Assembly (NCBI RefSeq): GCF_000346465.2
Contig: NC_034010.1
Location: 23,594,570-23,658,569 of the forward strand
Source of the DNA: Prunus persica
Taxonomy: Eukaryota; Streptophyta; Magnoliopsida; Rosales; Rosaceae
Direction of reading: 5' to 3'
Length of the DNA stretch: 64,000 bases
Below are positions 57,142-64,000 of the stretch, one piece after another. Position numbers and translations under genes: made by a program. The stretch's first letter is position 1, and every line of letters begins with the position of its first letter. The notes under the pieces are model-generated. The model was not told the DNA's origin. It saw only the letters and a program-made list of their open reading frames with translations, and searched no databases.

Positions 57142-57356
57142 GAATAATACTAGTCTTACCACATTTTTTATACCACATGATGTGGCAGCTGATGTGTATA
57201 TACCACATCATGTAAAATACTAGTTTTTGTTTTTCTAATTTTATTTATTAAAATACACTTCATTCATTTAATTGATATGGCATATGATATGGATATGCCA
57301 CATCATGTGGTATAGAAATGTGGGATAATAATGTGGTAAGTGTAGCATTACTCAAC
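57142..57356. mobile_element. MITE in intron 1 of COMT pseudogene D
   Basis: About 215 bp with similar inverse ends (GAATAATACTAGTCTTACCAC at the left and the complement of GTGGTAAGTGTAGCATTACTC at the right) and inner 'taccacatgatgtgg' inverse blocks. TTTAAT lies on both sides (57136-57141 and 57357-57362). The paralogous intron of gene B (about 40930-40945) lacks it. Confidence 0.7.
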
Positions 57357-57545
57357 TTTAATAGTTACTTCCCTAGCGAAGATTCCGAGACTGACTTTAA
57401 TATTATGCCAATTTTAAGGATTATGGAGTGAGTCCGTCCCCTTACACAGAAATTTGATTATTCCCGAGTAGTTTTCTGGTTTTCCCATTATACTAATTTT
57501 AATATAATTATGAGTAATGCATGTGCCAATATGTTAATCAAACTT

Positions 57546-57546
57546 A

Positions 57547-57582
<36 letters not shown>

Positions 57583-57583
57583 T
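57546..57583. repeat. (AAT)n microsatellite
   Basis: A run of about twelve AAT/ATA units; gene B intron 1 has only about five units at the matching place (about 41080-41098). Confidence 0.85.
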
Positions 57584-57621
57584 AGTCAACAGATTAAAAA
57601 TAAATAAATGAACAACCCTTT

Positions 57622-58272
57622 TGACAGGACCCGCCCCGAATTCCTTGGAACCCGGAACGAATCCTGTAGAATTTTCGACATCTTACGAATGCCGAGCCCC
57701 TTTACTACACTTTTCCCAAAATTTCTCAACCTATTAAAACACATTTAATATCACCAACCAGCAGCTAGATCATGAAAAATAGGTGAGAAAGCATACCTCA
57801 CTCGCCTGAAACGGTGGCCGAAGGAGGGAGAACGAGCCGGCGACAATTTACGAAAAAGCTGTCCAAAACCACCTGTTTCTTGGCTGTTTTCGGCCACTAC
57901 GGCGGCAGATCGAGGCGGCAAAGGGATGGAACTAGAAGAGGGAAGTGTGGTGGTTCTAATGGGACCGGTCTTGCTTGAAATGGCGGCCGGAGTTGGGAGA
58001 AATCACCCTTTGAAGTTAACTTCAAAATATTTACGGTTATGCCACTGAACTTCTTTTGATCTCCATTTCTTCGTTACAATTCCGATTTGAGTCAACTACG
58101 TGTCTACGGACTCATCTCGGTACAATCTATCTAAAGGTACCACCACTGCCCAGAAATCCTTCCGGCTTAAAAAGTAACCAAAATACCCCTACCTTAAGGG
58201 TAAATTCATAATTTCATATTTAATTAAATTAATAATTTAAGTAGGGAATTTAATTGGAGTTGGGGTGTTACA
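57622..58272 (-). mobile_element. Solo LTR with perfect 5-bp target duplication (CCTTT)
   Basis: A 651-bp unit reading TGTAACACCCCAACTCC ... GGGGCGGGTCCTGTCA on the minus strand, flanked by CCTTT (57617-57621 and 58273-58277). Gene B intron 1 has no counterpart. No coding frame or second LTR. Confidence 0.85.
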
Positions 58273-59279
58273 CCTTTCCTCTATCACCATTTTTTCTTTC
58301 TTTAAAGCACACGTTCCACTGTGTAAAAGCAAGAAGAAGATGCCGATAATGTAATTTTGTGATTCCTTCTGCCAATGAAACCTTTGTATTATGAAGTCCA
58401 AGCCCCACCTCACCTCACACAACTATTGCCTTCAACTTGTTTAAAAAACAGAATATAAAGTGATCAAAGAGAAAGAGGACCCTTTGAAATCACATAAACA
58501 TATGCTAAGTAGTAACTTAGGACTCGTTTGGTACTTTAGACTGTACTGACTAAATGTCTTCATAAATATATGAATCGTTTTTTAAATATCATATTTTTGA
58601 ACTCTAAAGGCTGAAAAGGTATGTCGAAAAGTGTGGCTTTTTGTGTATTCCTCCATCCCGACTCTATAAAAAATAAGTAATAAATGAATAAAGGAGAAAA
58701 GAAAAGAGTATAACTTACTTAGTGGCAGGACCAAGAGGACTAAACTAACCGACTTTTCATGAAGACCTTGTCTTGATCCAATGCCATCAAGGGGCCCAAA
58801 GAACCACCTTCTTCATCATTCACAAAGTACTTACAGGGCCAAGGCTATAGACCCTCTGAAAATCAGACCCACCATTTTCATCCTCATTAGCAGCAACAAG
58901 AGAGCAATGGAGAACAGAGTGGCTGGTGAGGAGCCTGAGGATCCTATCCATCATCATGGGTGCCTCAGAATTCTTGGTGCCAATCTTGGCTGCGATCCCA
59001 GAAGAAGAGAGCTTGGCGCCTAGACCCTCTTTGTCTATGATGTCAAAAACGCCAAGCTCAATTGCTGATTGCAGAGATATGGACAGCACAGATGAACCCA
59101 CCAGCTGCATGGCATAGTAGAAGCTTTCTTCTTCCTCTTCCCTTGTAATTTCATCCCCAGGCTCAACATGATTTATTTTGGGATGGCTTTTCCTCTCCAA
59201 TGAAGAAGCCATTGTTGAAGATAGAAAAATCCCACATTCGTAACTTACTAAATAAATTACAATTTATAATAAGTGGTTT

Positions 59280-60896
59280 CAGGGGCGGTCCTACCCTAAG
59301 GGCAGGGTAGGCCTACTCTATTTTTTGCCAAACTAAAAATTATCCAATACCCAATACCCAATACAATCAAATTTCTTCTGCCTACTCAAACTCAACCCAC
59401 TCAAATTTTTCCTTTTAACAAAAACAATAGCCTAACCCACTCAAACTTTCTCCTTTAACAAAAACAATAAAAAGCAATATAAGCATGTGAAAGTTGTATG
59501 GAGATTTTTTTCAATGTTGACTAACATTGTGAATTCTGTTAGTGCTTCTGCTAAGCACTGTAATGAGTTAAATTTAATTCGAAAAGTTGAACTCAAAGAG
59601 TAGTTGGATTTTAAGGAACTTGAGACAGGTAGAGGACTTAATCAATATTGTAGTTTGAAACGAGCTAGAGCCACTCGTTGGGGATCTCACTTTGCCTCTA
59701 TTACAAGTTTGTTGAGTTTATTTAAAGAAACTAAAATACTTCTCTAGGAAATCAGTGATTATGGACCTTACCAACAATTTTGTGGCGATGCAGAGAGTAA
59801 CTATTTTGCTATGATGTCTTTTGAGTTTGTGTTTTCATTTCTTTTGATGGATAAAATTATGGGATTGACCACTTTCTTTGTCAAGTGTTTCAGACAAAAA
59901 CTCAAGATATTGTAAGTGCTTTAAACTTTATTGAAAACACAAAATCACAGTTCAAAGATATGAAGGCACATGGTTGGGATGATTTATTCATGAGTGTGGT
60001 ATCATTTTGTGAACAACATGGTATTGATGTTCCTGATATGAGTTTTCGTTATATGATGGGCACACGTTGTTCTTGTCAACAAAAAGATTTTATTACAATT
60101 GAACATTATTATTACGTTGATGTATTTAATGATGTGATAGATTGCATGTTAAGGGAGTTAAATGATAGATTTTCATAGCAAACAGTTGAACTTCTTATTC
60201 TTAGCTTAGCATTGGATCATTGTAACTCCTTCAAATCATTCAATATTGGGCATCTATGTAAACTTGCTGAGAAATTCTATCTTGTTGATTTCAGTCCAAA
60301 TGATTTGAAAGCTTTAGAAATTGAGTAGATGTATTTTCAAAATGATATGCATCGCCTTCCCTGCTTGAAGGACCTCACTATTCTTCCTTAGTTATGTCAA
60401 CAATTAGCGGAAACAACTTTGGCAGAAAACTACTATTTGTTGTACATGTTAATTCAGTTGGTGTTGACTCTTCTTGTTTCTACAGCAACAACGGAACGAG
60501 ATTTTTCATGTATGAGAATTATTAAGAATAGACTTCGAAGCACCGTAGCTGATGAATTCCTTGCTGATTGCATGATTCTCCACATTAAAAGAGAGTTTGT
60601 TATTAATATCGATAATGAAGAGATAATTGAGGAATTTAAGATTTCTAAGCCTCATAGGGTAAAGTTTTGGATTTAAATAGTTTAGTTTTGTATTGCATTG
60701 CATTTATATTTTATTTTTTTGTTAAGCTTTTATTTATGTATAGATATGCATATTTAAGGGTAAGGCTCATTACGTCCCTTCTGACTAGGTGTATCTTTTT
60801 ATTTTTTGGAATAAAATTCACTTATACCGTCAAGTTTTTAAGGTAATTTTTGCCTACTTGACTTTTAAATCCTAGATCCACCACTGAGTGGTTCCA
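59280..60896 (+). mobile_element. hAT transposon with dead zf-MYM/TTF-type transposase
   Basis: Ends CAGGGGCGGTCCTA and (inverse) TAGATCCACCACTG are flanked by 8-bp direct repeats AGTGGTTT/AGTGGTTC (59272-59279 and 60897-60904; 7 of 8). Inside, pieces of one transposase run on the + strand from about 59640 to 60676: a RATRWGSHFASITSLLSLFK segment, an open block at 59885-60178, and the C-terminal dimerisation motif TATTERDFSCMRIIKNRLRS near 60485. Several in-frame stops make it non-functional. It lies about 70 bp upstream of the start codon of COMT pseudogene D. Confidence 0.85.
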
Positions 60897-61245
60897 CTCC
60901 TAATAAAACTGAGATCTTTTGTGATAAAACTCCACACGTATTGGGTTTTGTAAGTGGTTAAGTTGAGAACAATATCGGTGTTGCTAATAGTGGGCCACTG
61001 ATCCGTCTCTGAAATTTAACATGATATCAAAGTGAGACCATGACCTAGCCAACAAGCATGATAGCATGGTGGAGGACAATGTAAGTCTAACTTATGTTTT
61101 GCCTAAATTTATGAAGTAAGGTAGTTGTCAATGTTGATTTGACACAACATTAATCCACTCAATTGAAAAGTCGACCAAACCTTTAGATCTTTCCTTGGCG
61201 CAATTAATCACGGCTCGATACTTTTATTGAATATATAAATTTCAG

Positions 61246-61303
61246 GGAAGCTTTGACGCAGAAGATTAAAGAGACATACAAAGATATAATTGGGAGCGGC
61301 TAG
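61246..61303 (+). pseudogene. Duplicated last exon of CURT1B
   Basis: A 58-bp copy of CURT1B exon 6, with its acceptor ('aaatttcag'), stop codon and about 330 bp of 3' flank (to about 61640), corresponds to 29991-30340. A single amino-acid change is seen (KIKDTY to KIKETY). No other CURT1B exon lies nearby, so it cannot encode the protein. It marks the edge of a duplicated segment. Confidence 0.9.
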
Positions 61304-61639
61304 AGCAAACCCGAAAAGTAATGCTGCTGAGATATGAGAAGAACTTGTGGTCGGTTTTTGAAGCTTATACATATGTGTATATCTCGCAGAATTGTTCATA
61401 AATATGCGAACATCATTTTGTTTGCATAAGCTTATTCTAACCACGGTTATATATGTACATTGTCTTCATTTTGTAATTCATATCATTACGTTTCTTCTGA
61501 TACTTTAGAAGGGAAAAATCAAAGTAAATTAAGTAAAATAATCTGCAGACTTTATGTGCAGTACTCTGAGTCTGAAATATTTTCTTGCTTATAGATAAGA
61601 AACATTTGCCAATCTTTTATTAGGCTTGGAGACTTCACA

Positions 61640-62555
61640 CCTTCTTTGAAACATATTTTGGTGCATATATACTTTGGTTATTTCATTTTCTCGTAGTTGA
61701 AAGATCAAAATGAACTATTTTAGTGTGGTGGAGTAGTTGTGTTGTTATTTTGTGCTTTAATGTTAAATTTTATTTTTTTTTGTAATACCGCGGCACTTAT
61801 TTAGTGTTAATCAAATGATTTATTTTCTAGACGAAGAAAGGTCACATTTTCGTACGAGGTGAAAATGAATCATTTGAGAAAAGGTCACATACACTAATGT
61901 TTTTTTTAGTTGTGCTTGATTGAAGAAAATGGAAGGGAAGAAAGGATTCTGAGGAAATGGAGAGAGAGGAAATTCTCTAGAGGAAGAAAAAAAGGATTCT
62001 AACTATTTCTAGATTTTAGATTGGTATATACTTGTTTGTAGTTAGGCATAAAATACGGAACATGAAAAATATGAATAAAATACATATGTGTTTGATTTGG
62101 CAAAATTTTGACAATTTACAATTGAAAAGTTCAGTCACTATATAATATTTTAATATATATTATTCTTATTCAATAATATGTGAAAATTATGTGTATAATA
62201 CGTGAATGTTGTATTTATTATTGTAAATTTTGTAAAAAAACACTTGTATTAACATGAAAATACGTATGTATGTGGAAAATGTGAGTACTGTACATTTTCT
62301 TCTAAAAAAAATGTGTATTTTACAGAATCTTCAAGACGTGTACAGAAAACGGATATATTATTGACAAATACCTACATATGTGTATAATAGGAGTATTAAA
62401 CCTAAAAATGCTAAATTCGTTATAAGGGTAATAATTCTGGAAAGTAAAAATTCAAAAGGGGACAATATAGACTCGGGTAATGGCCTAATAATAATGGATA
62501 ATGCTCTAAACTAATCTTATTGATAAAAGAAAATATTTATAAAAAAAACGACAGT
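61640..62555. other. Duplicated spacer paralogous to 32060-33540
   Basis: No gene. It follows 32060-33540 closely except that it lacks the hAT-like MITE, and so shows that element's empty site at about 61736-61745. Confidence 0.65.
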
Positions 62556-62890
62556 AGTATATATATATATGTATAGCCGCTCGGCTATACTATTTATTAA
62601 AAATAATTATTAAAAAAAAACCAGTAAACCCATTCAGCTATACTATTTTTAGAAAAATAAAAAAAATACCCACGTATAGCCGCACAGCTATACTATTTAT
62701 TTTAAAAAAGGGCCTAGCGATTAGGCCCCGCATGTCAAAACAAGTATAGCGGCTATACAATTTTTATTATTATTATTTTTTTTAAACCAAGGTATGGCGG
62801 GCCCCGCATGTCAAAACAAGTATAGCAGCTATACGATTATAAAAATAAATAAATAAAAAAAACCCGTGTATAGCCGTGCGGCTGTACTTG
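62556..62890. repeat. Palindrome array R5
   Basis: About seven units of the tatagccg..cggctata family, beginning with a perfect unit at 62571-62590 (two-base centre CT). Further units are near 62675, 62742, 62818 and 62868. The linker 'cctagcgattaggccccgcatgtcaaaacaagtatagc' is present (about 62713-62745). Confidence 0.82.
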
Positions 62891-63563
62891 TGGTCGATTG
62901 AATAAAACGGAAGGGAAGGGAAGGGAAGGATTCTGAGGAAATGGAGAGAGGAAGAAAGAGCCTTCATCCATAGAGGAGCATGTGCATGCCAAATTCTCTA
63001 GAGAATGAAAGAAAGGATTCTGACTATTCAAGATTTTAGATTGGTATATACTCGTTTGTAGTTAGGCATAAAACCTAGGTTTTCTTTCATTCAATGTTTT
63101 TTTTCTTATTTAATGGTACTTTTTCTCTTCGCTATTGATTAAAACCTAGGCATAAAACCTTGTACGATCTGTATATTGATTTTATTGTCATATATATTAC
63201 ATATTTACATCAAGATAGTGGTCTTCTAGGTTTTTGGAAATTTTTATCCATTCGTGCACCAGTTTTATTTCCATTAGACTATTCCTTCTGTTTATGTGGT
63301 TGAAGAAGAATGGTGAGATACGCACCTCCAAAGATGGGTTTTGATGGCCTTTGTAGTTTGTGCTGTTATAGTTATCAAATAAGGCTTATGGAGCAGAGTG
63401 TTCCACAGCGTTTAAGTTTTTAAACCACCCCAATCGAGCCATAAATCGGGATGCATCAACCTTTCCTGCAGTTTTCTTTAATATGTCATAATTAATGTTT
63501 GACTCCGATCCGGTCTGTTGGTGACCACTTAATTGGATGCATGATGCTGTGGAACTTAGAATA

Positions 63564-64000
63564 TGTTAGTATGAAATTTGTATCGTCATTGCCTAGACTT
63601 TAGCATAGGTGAAAAATTAGCGTGTGAAAAATTGTTACTGGACGTTTTGGCACAACTCGTTCAATCCCATACTTCCGAGGCATGACTTGACCGATATAAG
63701 AAACTGATTTCAGGTAAATCATGACATAATCATGCATTCATTATAGGATTCCTAATTGGAGTTATTTTCACTCAAAATATTTTTATCTTAATCTTATTTT
63801 TAATAGGATTAGATTTTATCTCTTGAGATTACTTTCCTACTTGATTGGTCTAATTAGTTTGTTTTAGGGGATATTGTTTCTCCCACAAAGATTGGTCGTT
63901 TGGCATCGTCATTTAGAGTCCATACTATATCAAAATTGATATTCATGATTGATACTATTTGTAGTCTCATGTTTGGCGTCCTTACAGGAAGTTGATATTG
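63564..64000. mobile_element. Probable LTR of an element continuing beyond the window
   Basis: Up to 63563 the sequence matches 39513-39680 ('...ggaacttagaata'). There it switches abruptly to unrelated DNA beginning TGTTAGTATG, a typical LTR start. The break against a known paralog supports an insertion; the right edge is not in the window. Confidence 0.5.

Larger units (their letters stand above)
52760..59212 (-). pseudogene. COMT-like pseudogene D, split by a gypsy element
   Basis: Minus-strand relative of gene B with all four exons recognisable: exon 1 at 59212 to about 58765, exon 2 at about 56980-56725, exon 3 at about 56650-56600 and exon 4 at about 56515-56385 plus 52934-52760. Exon 4 is split by a complete LTR retrotransposon (52935-56384). 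Exon 1 has lost 4 bp near LGPVS, which causes an early stop. Exon 2 lacks its 3' part, including the region after motif I (VDVGGGLG). Exon 3 lacks 12 bp. Intron 1 has grown by a MITE (57142-57356), an (AAT)n run and a solo LTR (57622-58272). The gene is certainly dead. Confidence 0.9.

Noticed and set aside
59885..60178. 97-codon frame as a separate host gene
   Set aside because: It is continuous with other transposase pieces within a hAT element bounded by inverse ends and 8-bp duplications.

Overview
This is eudicot plant nuclear DNA. The genes have many introns with GT..AG borders, and families specific to land plants are present (clock PRR with a CCT domain, NHL, vacuolar MTP, CURT1, COMT-type methyltransferase). 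Plant mobile elements are abundant, including a Cassandra 5S-like solo LTR, a tRNA-type SINE, hAT elements with 8-bp target duplications and Ty1/copia and Ty3/gypsy LTR elements. Gene content and the Cassandra copies would fit a woody rosid such as Rosaceae, but that placement is an inference and cannot be proved here.

Positions 1-30,050 are ordinary gene space with five apparently intact genes, all on the + strand: a PRR5/PRR9-type pseudo-response regulator (2050-5975, 8 coding exons), an intronless NHL/LEA_2 protein (7628-8323), the zinc transporter MTP1 (13251-14492, with a long 5'-UTR intron), a subgroup-Ia bHLH factor (20396-22455, 4 exons) and the thylakoid curvature protein CURT1B (28792-30048, 6 exons). 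They work in unrelated processes (clock, defence/membrane, zinc storage, transcription, thylakoid shape). This half holds only small or old insertions: a copia 3' end just upstream of the PRR gene, a Cassandra solo LTR, a SINE and a few hAT/MITE-like elements.

Positions 30,050-64,000 are a rearranged, repeat-rich block on the 3' side of CURT1B. It contains one intact COMT-like O-methyltransferase gene (minus strand, 39891-42016) and at least three broken relatives (30426-31185, 47958-48218, 52760-59212). These sit among repeated modules: the CURT1B 3' flank (once with its last exon), two copies of a two-exon fragment of an alpha-glucan phosphorylase gene, and five arrays of short near-perfect palindromes (AGTATAGCCG, two variable bases, CGGCTATACT) in A/T-rich spacers. 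Many insertions interrupt the modules, and most have clean target-site duplications. Because the modules are paralogous, one copy often shows the empty site for an insertion in another, so the order of events can be read locally.

The palindrome arrays are the least explained structure in the window. No CRISPR array, rRNA gene or functional tRNA gene was seen.
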